From Frankia alni ACN14a (lineage in GTDB: Bacteria > Actinomycetota > Actinomycetes > Frankiales > Frankiaceae), in the NCBI RefSeq assembly GCF_000058485.1, contig NC_008278.1:2784962-2848961 (forward strand): a DNA stretch of 64,000 bases. Reading direction: 5' to 3'. A program made the translations under genes and the position numbers. The notes beneath the pieces are model-generated. The model did not search any database, was not told the origin of the DNA, and worked only from the letters and a program-made list of their open reading frames with translations. How positions within the stretch are numbered: position 1 is the first letter of the stretch; every line of letters begins with the position of its first letter. Below, one piece after another: positions 1 through 8,498 of this stretch.

Positions 1-630
1 GGCTGGGCGTACTTCACGTTCGCCCCGTACCTGCGTGACCGGCGGGCCTACGCTCTGCAGTCCCGCGGCTCCAACGGCACGGACGAGGTGGCGGGGTCCG
101 TCGAGGAGATGGTCGAGGACTACCTGAGCCAGATCCGCGCGATCCAGCCGGAGGGTCCTTACCACCTGGTCGGATGGTCCTACGGCGGTCCGCTCGCGCA
201 TGCCGTCGCGGAGGCGCTGGACCGACGCGGCTGCGAGGTCGGCCTGGTGGCCATCCTGGACTCCCAGCCGGCGAGCGGGTTCGACCAGCTGGCCGGCTAC
301 CAGCCGGTGGCCTACCGCGAGGACGTCGAAGAGATCTTCGGCCAGTTCATGAACACCGACAACATGGAGAGCTTCCTGACCAACATGTCGAAGGTGGGGG
401 CCAACAACCTCTCGAAGATGGCCGAGTTCACCTCGCCCGTCTACCGCGGGGACGTCATCTTCTTCAATGCGAAGCTGGACAAGCCGGAGGGTTCTTGGGG
501 GCCGATGTGGCGGCCGCACGTCCTCGGTTCCATCGAATCGCATGACCTCGACGCCACGCACCACGACCTGCACATGCCGAAGCCCGTGGCCCAGATCTTC
601 GAGGTTCTCGCCGGCAAGTTGACGCAGTGA
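1..630 (+). CDS. NRPS C-terminal thioesterase domain (5'-truncated by window)
   Basis: The frame is open from base 1, so this is the 3' end of a larger gene. The visible 209 residues form an alpha/beta-hydrolase type I thioesterase: the nucleophile elbow GWSYGG places the catalytic Ser at visible residue 60, and a late ATHHDLHM segment supplies the His. The protein stops soon after this domain, as expected for a terminal NRPS module. Inferred role: off-loading, probably macrocyclisation, of the finished peptide chain. The type II thioesterase and exporter genes follow directly on the same strand. A stand-alone thioesterase is possible in principle, but no start codon or ribosome-binding site precedes the conserved region here. 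Confidence 0.85.
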   Translation, partial: GWAYFTFAPYLRDRRAYALQSRGSNGTDEVAGSVEEMVEDYLSQIRAIQPEGPYHLVGWSYGGPLAHAVAEALDRRGCEVGLVAILDSQPASGFDQLAGYQPVAYREDVEEIFGQFMNTDNMESFLTNMSKVGANNLSKMAEFTSPVYRGDVIFFNAKLDKPEGSWGPMWRPHVLGSIESHDLDATHHDLHMPKPVAQIFEVLAGKLTQ

Positions 631-728
631 CGCGGCGGTGCCGAGCGGCACCTGACGTCGGATCCACAGATGGTTCGGAACACCTGGTTTGCCGAGCCGT
701 TCACATACTCTGATTGGGGTTGACCGAG

Positions 729-1490
729 GTGAGTGCACCTGACATCTCCGGGCCGGAAACCGGTCGGTCCGCGCTGCTGTGCGTACCGTTCGCGGGCGCT
801 GGTCCTGCCTTTTTCCATCCGTGGCGGGCGCTGACCGCCGACCGGTGGCGAGTGGTTCCGGTCGAACTACCCGGCCGGGAAAGGCGTATTATGGAACCGC
901 CTTTTCGGAATGTCGTCGAGGCGGCCAGGAAGTCGATGGACGACGTCGCCGCGGCGCTCGGCGGCCAGGCCGGCACCGTGGTGTTCGGGCACAGTCTGGG
1001 CGCAGTTCTCGCGTACGAGCTGGTGCACCTGCTGAGTGCCCGTGGCGTGCACGTGGAGCGCCTCGTCGTCAGTGGGTCTCCGGGGCCGTGGACGCAGCGC
1101 GAGCAACGCGCGACCGGGCTGGACGGCGACGAGTTCCTCGCGCGGGTCGAGGAGTTCGCGGGCTTCCGGCACGAGGCGCTCGACCACCCCGAGATGCGCG
1201 AGCTGATTCTTCCCGTCCTGCAGGCCGACTGCGAGATGCACGAGAACTATGTCCCGAGCACCGACGAACCGGTATCGGTGCCCATTCTTTCGATTCGGGG
1301 AGGCTCGGACGGCCTGGTCAGCGCGGGACAGGCCCAGGAATGGCAGAAGGCGACCACCGGTGAATTCAGCTACGCGGAGCTGCCGGGCGACCACATGTAT
1401 CTGGTCGACCAGGCCCGGGCGGTGCTTGACCTCATCGGCGCGGAATCGTTCGGCCGCGCCCCGCGAGGCGGTACTCCGGTCACCTGCTGA
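729..1490 (+). CDS. Type II thioesterase (editing, RifR/GrsT family)
   Basis: A free-standing alpha/beta hydrolase of about 253 residues, the usual size of type II thioesterases that remove misprimed or stalled acyl groups from PKS/NRPS carrier domains. Seen: N-terminal LLCVPFAGAG strand-turn, ELPGRERR, the nucleophile GHSLG (Ser89 from the GTG start) and GDHMYL with the catalytic His near the C-terminus. The GTG at 729 is preferred because a G-rich stretch lies about 10 bases upstream; a TTG at 714 would add five residues but has no ribosome-binding site. It lies 98 bp after the NRPS thioesterase gene and before the exporter genes. Confidence 0.88.
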   Translation: MSAPDISGPETGRSALLCVPFAGAGPAFFHPWRALTADRWRVVPVELPGRERRIMEPPFRNVVEAARKSMDDVAAALGGQAGTVVFGHSLGAVLAYELVHLLSARGVHVERLVVSGSPGPWTQREQRATGLDGDEFLARVEEFAGFRHEALDHPEMRELILPVLQADCEMHENYVPSTDEPVSVPILSIRGGSDGLVSAGQAQEWQKATTGEFSYAELPGDHMYLVDQARAVLDLIGAESFGRAPRGGTPVTC

Positions 1491-1575
1491 CCGGGTCGCC
1501 ACCCCGGCAGCTGTGTCAGTTTTCATGATCGTGCCGTGACGCGTGGATGTCAGGGCAGTGAGGAACGGTGCACCC

Positions 1576-2514
1576 ATGGGAAAAACAGCGATTGCGGTCG
1601 CGGGACTCAGCAAGTCCTATGGCGACAAGGTCGTACTCGACGGCATCGACTTCGAGGTCGCCGCGGGCTCGGTCTTCTCGATGCTCGGCCCGAACGGGGC
1701 GGGCAAGACGACGACCGTGAACATCCTGGCGACATTGATGAAGGCCGACGCCGGATCGGTGCGCGTCGGCGGGCATGACGTGCTCACCGCGACCCGGCAG
1801 GTGCGTTCGGTCATCGGCGTCACCGGCCAGTTCGCCGCGGTGGACGAGCTGCTCTCCGGCCGGGAGAACCTGCAGCTGGTGGCCGACCTGAAGCGGGTGC
1901 GGTCCAGCGGCCAGGTGGTCACCCGGCTGCTGGAGCGCTTCGACCTGGTCGACGCGGCCGACAAGCTGGCGGCGACCTACTCCGGCGGCATGCGCCGACG
2001 CCTGGACCTCGCGATGACGCTGGTCGGCGACCCGCAGATCATCTTCCTGGACGAACCGACGACCGGCCTGGACCCCCGCAGCCGACGCGCGATGTGGGGG
2101 ATCGTCCGCGAGATGGTGGCCGACGGGGTCACCATCTTCCTCACCACGCAGTACCTCGACGAGGCCGACCAGCTCGCCGACCAGGTCGTGGTGCTCGATC
2201 ACGGGCGCATGGTCGCCGCGGGCACGCCGGCCGAGCTCAAGCGCCGTGTCCCCGGCACCCACGTCCGCCTGCGCTTCGACACGCTCGCCGCGCTCGACGG
2301 GGCGGCGCGGCTGCTGTCCGGGTCTGTGCGGGACGACCAGGAACTCACCCTGCGGGTGCCCAGCGACGGCGGGTCGCGGTCGCTGCGGGCCCTGCTCGAG
2401 AAGCTCGACGAAAACCTGATCAACGCCGAGGAGTTCTCCGTGCACACGCCGGACCTCGACGACGTCTTTCTCGCCCTGACCGGGCGGCCGAAGGTGGAGG
2501 CAGTCGCAACATGA
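1576..2514 (+). CDS. ABC transporter ATP-binding protein, DrrA family
   Basis: 312-residue cytoplasmic ATPase of the daunorubicin-resistance (DrrA) type, which powers drug export with an ABC-2 membrane partner. Seen: Walker A GPNGAGKTT, the signature YSGGMRRRLDLA, Walker B IIFLDEPTTGLD, and the DrrA-type extension after the switch region. The ATG at 1576 has AGGAA 10 bases upstream; a longer in-frame start at 1543 would add residues with no ribosome-binding site. The stop codon overlaps the next start (ATGA), so the two proteins are translationally coupled. From context it probably exports, or gives self-resistance to, the product of this cluster. Confidence 0.92.
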   Translation: MGKTAIAVAGLSKSYGDKVVLDGIDFEVAAGSVFSMLGPNGAGKTTTVNILATLMKADAGSVRVGGHDVLTATRQVRSVIGVTGQFAAVDELLSGRENLQLVADLKRVRSSGQVVTRLLERFDLVDAADKLAATYSGGMRRRLDLAMTLVGDPQIIFLDEPTTGLDPRSRRAMWGIVREMVADGVTIFLTTQYLDEADQLADQVVVLDHGRMVAAGTPAELKRRVPGTHVRLRFDTLAALDGAARLLSGSVRDDQELTLRVPSDGGSRSLRALLEKLDENLINAEEFSVHTPDLDDVFLALTGRPKVEAVAT

Positions 2515-3272
2515 GCACACTCTCGATGCCGTTGACCGATTCGACGATCATGCTGCGCCGGAACCTGAAGCACACGCTGCGCAACCCCGTCGTGGTGTTC
2601 CAGGCCGTGCTGTTCCCCGCGGTGATCATGTTTCTCTTCGTCCACGTCTTCGGCGGCGCGTTCGACGTCGGTGGGAAGTACATCGACTACGCGACGCCCG
2701 GCGTGCTGGTGATGGCCTGCAGCTACGGCCTGGGATCCACCGCGGCGGCCGTGAACTCCGACATGACGAAGGGCATCATCAACCGCTTCAAGGCCATGGA
2801 CGTGTCCCGCGGGTCGGTGCTCACCGGGCACGTCGTCATCACCACGGTGCGGAGCCTGATGGCGGTCGCGGTCGTCATCGGCGTCGCCTTCGCCATGGGG
2901 TTCCGCTCGTCCGCGAGTGCGCTGGACTGGCTCGGCGTGCTCGGCCTTGCCGTTCTGCTCAGCCTGGCCGCCGGCTGGTTCACCGTCGGCCTGGGGCTGG
3001 CCGCGAAGACCGCGGAGTCGGCGGGCCTGGCCTCCGTGCCGCTGGTCATGCTGCCCTACATCAGCAGTGCGTTCGTCCCCGCGCACTCGATGGGTGTCGG
3101 GGTGCGGCAGTTCGCGCAGTACCAGCCCTTCACTCCCATCATCGAGACGCTGCGGGGGCTGCTGGAGGGCAACCCGTCCAGCAGCCACGCGATCGCGGCC
3201 GTCGCCTGGTGCGTCGGATTCGCCCTGATCGGCTACGTGTGGGCCGTCACCACCTTCAACAAGCGAGCATGA
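2511..3272 (+). CDS. ABC-2 type transporter permease, DrrB family
   Basis: 253-residue integral membrane protein with about six hydrophobic segments, for example the stretches starting VVVFQAVLFPAVIMFLF, GVLVMACSYGLG and LGLAVLLSLAAGWF. It has the ABC-2 membrane layout that pairs with DrrA ATPases. The central RFKAMDVSRGSVLTGHV loop is typical of the family, and FTPIIETLRGLL precedes the last membrane helix. The start overlaps the stop of the ATPase gene by four bases. The pair should form the cluster's efflux pump. A GC-rich hairpin about 42 bp after the stop probably ends this transcript. Confidence 0.92.
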   Translation: MSTLSMPLTDSTIMLRRNLKHTLRNPVVVFQAVLFPAVIMFLFVHVFGGAFDVGGKYIDYATPGVLVMACSYGLGSTAAAVNSDMTKGIINRFKAMDVSRGSVLTGHVVITTVRSLMAVAVVIGVAFAMGFRSSASALDWLGVLGLAVLLSLAAGWFTVGLGLAAKTAESAGLASVPLVMLPYISSAFVPAHSMGVGVRQFAQYQPFTPIIETLRGLLEGNPSSSHAIAAVAWCVGFALIGYVWAVTTFNKRA

Positions 3273-3314
3273 CCAGCGCGAGATGAGACCAGCTGGTCCG
3301 CATCCTCTCCAGAG

Positions 3315-3346
3315 CCGCCTCGGCGACCCACGGGTTGCCGAGGCGG
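3315..3346 (+). terminator. Hairpin downstream of the exporter genes
   Basis: Perfect 10-bp inverted repeat CCGCCTCGGC / GCCGAGGCGG around a 12-base loop, 42 bp after the permease stop. There is no U-tract, which is common for actinobacterial terminators. It separates the exporter pair from a gene-poor stretch. Confidence 0.6.
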
Positions 3347-4733
3347 TGTGCGGTCCGCTCGATCCGGATTGCGTCCGGATGGGAACGGTCCGCCAGCCCA
3401 GACATCTCACCGCCCGCCGTGGGGAGTGCCCGAGGTCCGCCGAGGTCCCGGGCGAGACGACGCGGCAGATCACGGCACACCGTACGCAGGGTGGCCGGCC
3501 GCGGGCCGGCGCTCGTCAGGGTCGGGGCGGCGCGCGGCGGACGGTGGTGTGGCATCCCGGCGTCGCCAGTTCGTGGGCCCAGGTGCGCGCTGCGCATCGC
3601 CCCGCCGAGGCGGTCGTGCTCGGCTCGGCGAGGCGCCGGCAGGGGCCGCCCGAGCCGGCTGCGGCGGTCGGCATGCGCCTGGCGCACTGCGGCGTCCTCC
3701 TGCGGAGCGGCGTCCGGGGCCCGCGAGTGTTCCGCACCCACCCCTGCGCCGGCCTCGACTCACCCGGCCGTGTCCGTGCTCGCCCCGCCGGTGACTACCA
3801 GGAGCCGCTTCGGCACGGGCGGCACCGTCTCGGCCCGGTCCCGTCGGAGCCGGCCGGCGGGCGTGGACTCCGTCTCGACGCGGCCGCCGGAGCAGGTCGG
3901 TGGCGGTACCTGCGGTGTGAGCCGCCCCTGCGCCGCACCGGTGATGCCCGGCTGCCCCTGGCTCGTCGCCGGGATCCACTGTCGCCGGCGCGGCCCGAGC
4001 ATCTGGAGGGCGGACCATGCCACCGGGGCGGTCAGCCGCGCGCGACGGCCCCCGCCACAGCGGCGTCGTCCGCTTCCGGACCGCGGCCGTGAGCCGTTCC
4101 CTCGGTGTCGCGTGCGGGGCTCGGCCGGGCAGGGCGTCGCGCGGATGGATGCCGGTACGGGGGGTCCCGCTGGCCCCGCTGACGGCGGCGAGTGCGCGGC
4201 CGGGTGCTCCCAGGGCGCGCAGCAGGCCGTCCACGAGCCGTGCCCGGGTCGGTGGGGCGACCAACCTGGTCGGTTCCGCGGCCAGCTCCGCATCGAGGTC
4301 GGGGGCGGTTCCGGCGCCCGAAGCCCTGGGCTGTGACGGGCAGGCGCAGCCCCTCGACGTCGACCACGGGGCTGCCGGGCAGACCAATGACCTGCAGCGC
4401 AGCACTGCGCTACAGGTCAGCGGCATTGCACGGCGGAGAAGGTGGCGAACCAGTGTCCGTGGCATGGGCCTGGGCCGCGCGGACGCGGCACGAGACGACC
4501 CGGCCTGGCGGCGGCGTGAGACCGGCGAGAAGGTTGCGGGGCCACGGACCCGGCGCCCCGGCCAGTCCGCAGTCGTCCGCGCGCCAGGAACGACGCACGA
4601 CGCGGACCGCGCGACGGGTGACGCGCGGCCGGGACGGCGGGCGCAGCCGGTCGGCGACGCCCGTCACGCACTCGGCGGCCGGCCGATGACACCGCGTCCC
4701 ACGGCACGGCGCCGTGGGACCGCGGATCCTCGG
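3347..4733. other. 1.4 kb stretch without an intact gene; possible decayed minus-strand gene
   Basis: No frame here gives a recognisable full-length protein. The minus strand shows short protein-like segments in different frames: one around 4300-4400 beginning ALQVIGLPGSPVVDVEGLRL, one around 4100-4300 containing RLVDGLLRALGAPGRALAAV, and one near 3260-3450 ending in the exporter 3' end. This pattern suits a gene broken by several frameshifts, perhaps a regulator, but I do not recognise the family. The open frames on the plus strand are Arg/Gly-rich and look like GC-driven shadows. Confidence 0.3.
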
Positions 4734-5660
4734 TCAGCGTTTGACGGTGCCGTCGCGAAGTCGATCGATCATGTGTCGCGTTGTTTCGATCGGGCTCCGT
4801 CCGGGAAGGTCCCGCGCCCGCGGTCGCAGTTTCTCGTTCAGAGCGACCAGATGCTCGTCCCACTCGTCCCGACCGCGAAACGGAATGGTCTCGTCCGGGT
4901 GGTAGGGCGGAAAGAGCCGGTAGTTGTTGACACCGCTGTCGGCGGCGCCTCGTACGAGCAGCGGATCGAGGTAGACGCCCTCACTGCTGATACGGGTGCT
5001 GGTCGATATGTAGCCGATGTCGAGACCGCACCGCCGCCGGGGGGAAGTGTTTGCCTCGGAGCAGTGCAGCAGGTTCGGGTGGTGAATGGAGACGTCGCCG
5101 GGCTGGAGCTCGATGTCCACGACTCCACGCTCCTGGCTCCATTCCCGCACCAGGTCCTCGTTGCAGATGGAGAAGAGCATGTTTGGCTCGTCCGTGCGTG
5201 CCGTCGGCTTGTGCAGGGGAAGTACGTGGCTACCGGGGATCATGCGGAGGCAGCCGTTCTTCGTGTTGCTCTCGTCGACGGCCAGCCAGACCGTCAGGGC
5301 CTCCATCGGGGACAGCGACCAGTAGGCCCCGTCCTGGTGCCATAGCACGGGCTGGCCGTCGTACGGGGGTTTGCAGATGTAATGGGCGGTGAAGCACGCC
5401 AGGTCGGGGCCGAGGAAGTACTCGGCGATGTCCACGAGGAGGGGGTATGAGACCAGGCGGGCCCAGAAGGCGTCGTTGCGGATGAGGGGGTGGTGGAAGT
5501 GCTCGGGACGCAGGTCCGGATAGCGCCGGGAGAGCCATTCGACGTGGTCGGCAACCTCGCCCAGGAGATCCTGTGGCACCACGTTGCGGAAAACGGCGAA
5601 TCCTTGTTCGGCGTACTGGACCGCGGCCTTTTCCAGAACGCCGTCGTCGAGTGCGTCCAT
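4734..5660 (-). CDS. Phytanoyl-CoA dioxygenase (PhyH) family 2OG/Fe(II) oxygenase
   Basis: 308-residue non-haem iron, 2-oxoglutarate-dependent oxygenase. Seen: the metal-binding WHQDGAYW (HxD) near residue 108 and the distal His in the segment IHHPNLLHCSEAN, with a following RRR that can hold 2-oxoglutarate. Length and motif spacing fit the PhyH family, many members of which hydroxylate amino acids or polyketide intermediates in natural-product clusters. The ATG at 5660 has GGGAGC just upstream. It lies 76 bp downstream of the proline-hydroxylase-like gene and is probably co-transcribed, running against the PKS genes. The substrate is not readable from sequence; candidates are the acyl chain alpha-carbon or an amino-acid side chain. 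Confidence 0.88.
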   Translation of the reverse strand: MDALDDGVLEKAAVQYAEQGFAVFRNVVPQDLLGEVADHVEWLSRRYPDLRPEHFHHPLIRNDAFWARLVSYPLLVDIAEYFLGPDLACFTAHYICKPPYDGQPVLWHQDGAYWSLSPMEALTVWLAVDESNTKNGCLRMIPGSHVLPLHKPTARTDEPNMLFSICNEDLVREWSQERGVVDIELQPGDVSIHHPNLLHCSEANTSPRRRCGLDIGYISTSTRISSEGVYLDPLLVRGAADSGVNNYRLFPPYHPDETIPFRGRDEWDEHLVALNEKLRPRARDLPGRSPIETTRHMIDRLRDGTVKR

Positions 5661-5736
5661 GAGTCAGCTCCCTGTGAAGAGTTTCTGGTTCGTGTTTCCG
5701 GTCTGGACCTGCGTGGCTGTCGCGGTGCCACGCCGC

Positions 5737-6573
5737 TCACCAGGCGAACGCCTCGCCGTAGCTCCGCTTCTCGATGCAGTAGGTGCGAAATGCCCGGGCC
5801 TTCGCGACGGCGGCCGGGTCGCCGGTGCGTGCGGCGGCCTGCTCGAACCAGTCGAACGCCGCGGCGGCATGCGCGCGCCGGGCGAAGTGCAGCGCGGCGA
5901 ACCGGCGGAAGTCGTGGCGCATGGAGCCCGTTGCCAGGGCGTTTCCGCAGGTCAGAAGCTCTTCGAGCTCCGTCTCGGTGGGCGCTGGCCGGTCCACGAT
6001 GTGAATGGGCTCGGTCGCGGGAACGTCGCCGCGGATCTTCACGGGCTCGTCGGAGCCCGCGAAGTCGAGGCACAGCGAGAGCCGCGGGGCGCCGGCGGCG
6101 CTGAGGGCCGAGTGCGGATCGGTCGTGTGGATCTGCCATACCTCGCCGCGCCGCAGGTGGTAGACGACGTCGTTCTCGGAGTGCAGGGACTCGGCGGTGG
6201 TGCGCAGCGGAATCTGCAGCCTGGTGCCCGGCCGGGCGAACTCGAGAAAGTCGACATGCGGGGCGATGATGCCGTCGCGAAGGCTGAAGATGCGGACCCA
6301 CTGCAGCCGATCGAGTGGAAAGTGATCGGTCACCAGGGCCATGATCCCGGGTAGCCGGCTGCCTAGTTCCGTGCGGGTCAGCCGGTCGCTGTGTGGGCGG
6401 AAGCTGAGGTCGTACTCCGCCCCGCTGCCGTTGGCCAGCGCATGGGCCGACCACGTTCCGAAGGTGAACGCGTCATATTCTCCCTGGTAGTTGTGCTGAT
6501 CGACGATCGACAGCTCGGAATCAAGGTCGTACGAGTCGATGGGTAGGGTCGCCAGGCGTTGCGACTTAAGCAA
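5737..6573 (-). CDS. Proline-3-hydroxylase-like 2OG/Fe(II) oxygenase (Asp/Arg hydroxylase fold)
   Basis: About 278 residues resembling L-proline cis-3-hydroxylases and related beta-hydroxylases of the Asp/Asn/Pro hydroxylase family. Seen: the N-terminal EYDAFTFGTW block, the iron-binding APHVDFLEF (HxD), SLHSENDVVYHLRRGEVWQI, the distal DPHSALS histidine and the following LSLCLDF. The C-terminal helical region with DWFEQAAARTGD also matches that family. I chose the TTG start at 6573 because GAGGGAG lies 5 bases upstream. An ATG at 6705 would add a 44-residue Arg/Pro-rich tail with no ribosome-binding site. Likely role: supplying a 3-hydroxylated proline-type or other amino acid to the NRPS. 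Confidence 0.8.
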   Translation of the reverse strand: MLKSQRLATLPIDSYDLDSELSIVDQHNYQGEYDAFTFGTWSAHALANGSGAEYDLSFRPHSDRLTRTELGSRLPGIMALVTDHFPLDRLQWVRIFSLRDGIIAPHVDFLEFARPGTRLQIPLRTTAESLHSENDVVYHLRRGEVWQIHTTDPHSALSAAGAPRLSLCLDFAGSDEPVKIRGDVPATEPIHIVDRPAPTETELEELLTCGNALATGSMRHDFRRFAALHFARRAHAAAAFDWFEQAAARTGDPAAVAKARAFRTYCIEKRSYGEAFAW

Positions 6574-6932
6574 GGGATCTCCCTCGATGTCATTCTGGGA
6601 TCGCGTCCGGGGTGCCGGCAGCCGGCGCTGGTGACCGGTTTGGGGTGGCCGACGTTTCGTCTGGTCGGCTGGCCGGCTCGATTTCTTCCGAGATAGGTCA
6701 ACCATAGGGCGGGCGACCCCGCCCTACGAGTCGAACGGGGCCGTGCTCGCGCGGCCCTCCTTCATGGGTTGGCAGTGCGCTCGAATGATGTACGTGCCGG
6801 CCGTGGCAATGGGATGTGTCTCGCCGGCGGGACACCCGGAGAACCCGGTTCCCGCCGGCTGTGATGGCGGCGAGGATCTGAGCGTGGCCCGCCGAGAGGG
6901 TGGGCGGTGACTCCCCTTCGGCGGAGGAAGGA
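6574..6932. promoter_or_regulatory. Divergent intergenic region between oxygenases and PCP/PKS operon
   Basis: About 360 bp separating the minus-strand oxygenase pair from the long plus-strand operon that begins with the carrier protein. It must carry start signals for both directions. I see no confident -10/-35 pair or operator. The stretch just before the carrier gene ends in a strong ribosome-binding site, GGAGGAAGG. Confidence 0.4.
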
Positions 6933-6986
6933 ATGACTGAGGATGGAACTGTCGCCGCAGGCCCGTGGAGCGGGCAGGAAGAGTGA
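6933..6986 (+). CDS. Possible 17-residue leader ORF before the carrier protein
   Basis: ATG at 6933 directly follows the strongest ribosome-binding site in the region (GGAGGAAGGA) and reads MTEDGTVAAGPWSGQEE then TGA. The stop lies 7 bp before the carrier-protein ATG. It could be a leader for translational coupling, or the site may simply serve the downstream gene by an unusual spacing. An in-frame carrier-protein start at 6943 would overlap it. No peptide family is recognised. Confidence 0.3.
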   Translation: MTEDGTVAAGPWSGQEE

Positions 6987-6993
6987 TGAAGTC

Positions 6994-7260
6994 ATGACGC
7001 ACACCGCGCACGCGGACGGGATGACGCCCCTGGCAGCGCAGGTCTCGGCGCTGTGGTCGGAATATCTCGACGGTCGTGAGGTGACGGCCGACGATGATTT
7101 CTTCGCACTGGGCGGAAACTCGCTCATCGGAATCCGGATTCTCGACCGGGTGACCGTGGACTTCGGCGTGGAGCTGTCCGTGCGCGCCTTCTACATGGCG
7201 CAGACGCCCGCGCGGGTCGCCGCGCTCATCGAGCAGGAGAGGAGGCAACCATGCGGCTGA
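6994..7260 (+). CDS. Stand-alone peptidyl carrier protein (PCP)
   Basis: 88-residue discrete carrier protein with the phosphopantetheine site GGNSL (Ser43) in DDDFFALGGNSLIGIRIL. Free PCPs next to a P450 typically hold an aminoacyl thioester while the P450 hydroxylates it at the beta-carbon. The next gene is such a P450, with a 10-bp overlap, and a thioesterase follows by another overlap, so the three form one cassette. The ATG at 6994 is chosen as the first residue of the folded domain; an ATG at 6943 would add 17 residues of unlikely sequence. No adenylation domain that could charge it is in the window. Confidence 0.88.
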   Translation: MTHTAHADGMTPLAAQVSALWSEYLDGREVTADDDFFALGGNSLIGIRILDRVTVDFGVELSVRAFYMAQTPARVAALIEQERRQPCG

Positions 7261-8498
7261 GCCCGGGCGCCGCCAGCGACGTCGACCTCGACCGGCTCGA
7301 CCTGTTCGACCTCGACCTCTACTCCTCGGGCGATCCGCACGCGATCTGGGAGGTGATGCGGGCCCAGGCGCCGCTGCACCACCAGGTGCTGGCGGACGGC
7401 CGGGCGTTCTGGTCGGTGACCCGCTACGACGATGTCCGCGCGGTGCTCGGCGACCACCGCCGATTCACCTCCGAGCGCGGCACCGTCGTCACCCATCTCG
7501 GCGAGGACGACCTCACCGCCGGCAAGCTGATGACCTCCACCGACCCGCCGCGGCACACCCAGGTGCGCCGGGCGATCGGCACCCGGCTCACGGCCCGGGC
7601 GGTGGCCAGCCGGCAGAACCAGATCCGGCAGGCGATCGTGCGTTTCCTCGAACCTCTCCTCGACGGCGGCACCGACGACCTGGCGGAGCGCGCGCTGCGC
7701 CTACCGATGGTCGTCGCGGGCCCGTTGCTGGGGATCCCGGAACGGGACTGGGACGAGCTGGTCCAGTTGACGGCGATGGTGACGGCTCCCTCGGATCCGC
7801 ACTTCCAGTGCGGCGGCCGGGCCGCGACGCTGGCCATCGCCCACCACGAGATCGTCACCTACGTCACCGACTGGGTGCGGCGGCGGCGCTCTTCGGGGGA
7901 GCGGGACGGCAGCCTGCTCGACCATCTGATGAGCGTGCGGGCGGGCGACGCGCCGCTGACGGACGAGGAGATCGCCTACGACGGCTACAGCCTGCTGCTG
8001 GGAGCCAACGTCACGACGCCCCACACCATCTCGGGCACGGTGCTCGCGCTCGTCGAGCTGCCCGAGCAGTTCGACAAGGCGCAGGCCGACCCGACGCTGG
8101 TGCCCTCGCTGGTGGAGGAGGGCCTGCGATGGACCTCGGCCGCATGCAACTTCATGCGGTACGCGGCGTGCGACACCGAGATCGGCGGCGGCACGGTCCG
8201 CAGGGGTGACGCGGTCGTCGCGTGGATCGCGTCGGCGAACCGGGACGAGTCGCGGTTCGCCGACCCGCACGAGTTCGACCTCACCCGCGACGCCAACCGT
8301 CATGTCGCCTTCGGGGTCGGGCCGCACTACTGCATCGGTGCGCCGCTGGCACGGCTGACGGCGCAGATCTTCTTCGACGAGCTGCTGGACCGGTGCGCGT
8401 CGATCGAGCTCGGCGGCGCGCCCGAGCACCTGCGGTCCTACTTCATCGCCGGGATGACGCACCTTCCCGTCGTCGCGCGGAAGCGGAGGTCGTCATGA
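7251..8498 (+). CDS. Cytochrome P450 (likely PCP-bound amino-acid beta-hydroxylase)
   Basis: 415-residue soluble bacterial P450. Seen: haem-ligand loop FGVGPHYCIGAPLAR with Cys361, the K-helix ExxR in EEGLRW, and an I-helix LLLGANVTTPHT in which the usual AGxET reads GANVTT. That I-helix variation is also met in P450s that act on carrier-protein-bound amino acids. The gene overlaps the PCP gene by 10 bp, has GAGAGGAGG as ribosome-binding site, and overlaps the next thioesterase gene by four bases. The arrangement points to hydroxylation of an aminoacyl-PCP, for example leucine to 3-hydroxyleucine. The substrate is inferred from context only. Confidence 0.92.
   Translation: MRLSPGAASDVDLDRLDLFDLDLYSSGDPHAIWEVMRAQAPLHHQVLADGRAFWSVTRYDDVRAVLGDHRRFTSERGTVVTHLGEDDLTAGKLMTSTDPPRHTQVRRAIGTRLTARAVASRQNQIRQAIVRFLEPLLDGGTDDLAERALRLPMVVAGPLLGIPERDWDELVQLTAMVTAPSDPHFQCGGRAATLAIAHHEIVTYVTDWVRRRRSSGERDGSLLDHLMSVRAGDAPLTDEEIAYDGYSLLLGANVTTPHTISGTVLALVELPEQFDKAQADPTLVPSLVEEGLRWTSAACNFMRYAACDTEIGGGTVRRGDAVVAWIASANRDESRFADPHEFDLTRDANRHVAFGVGPHYCIGAPLARLTAQIFFDELLDRCASIELGGAPEHLRSYFIAGMTHLPVVARKRRSS

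Noticed and set aside
3283-4092. 269-codon plus-strand frame after the exporter genes
   Set aside because: Arg/Gly/Pro-rich with no domain and no ribosome-binding site; spans the terminator hairpin.
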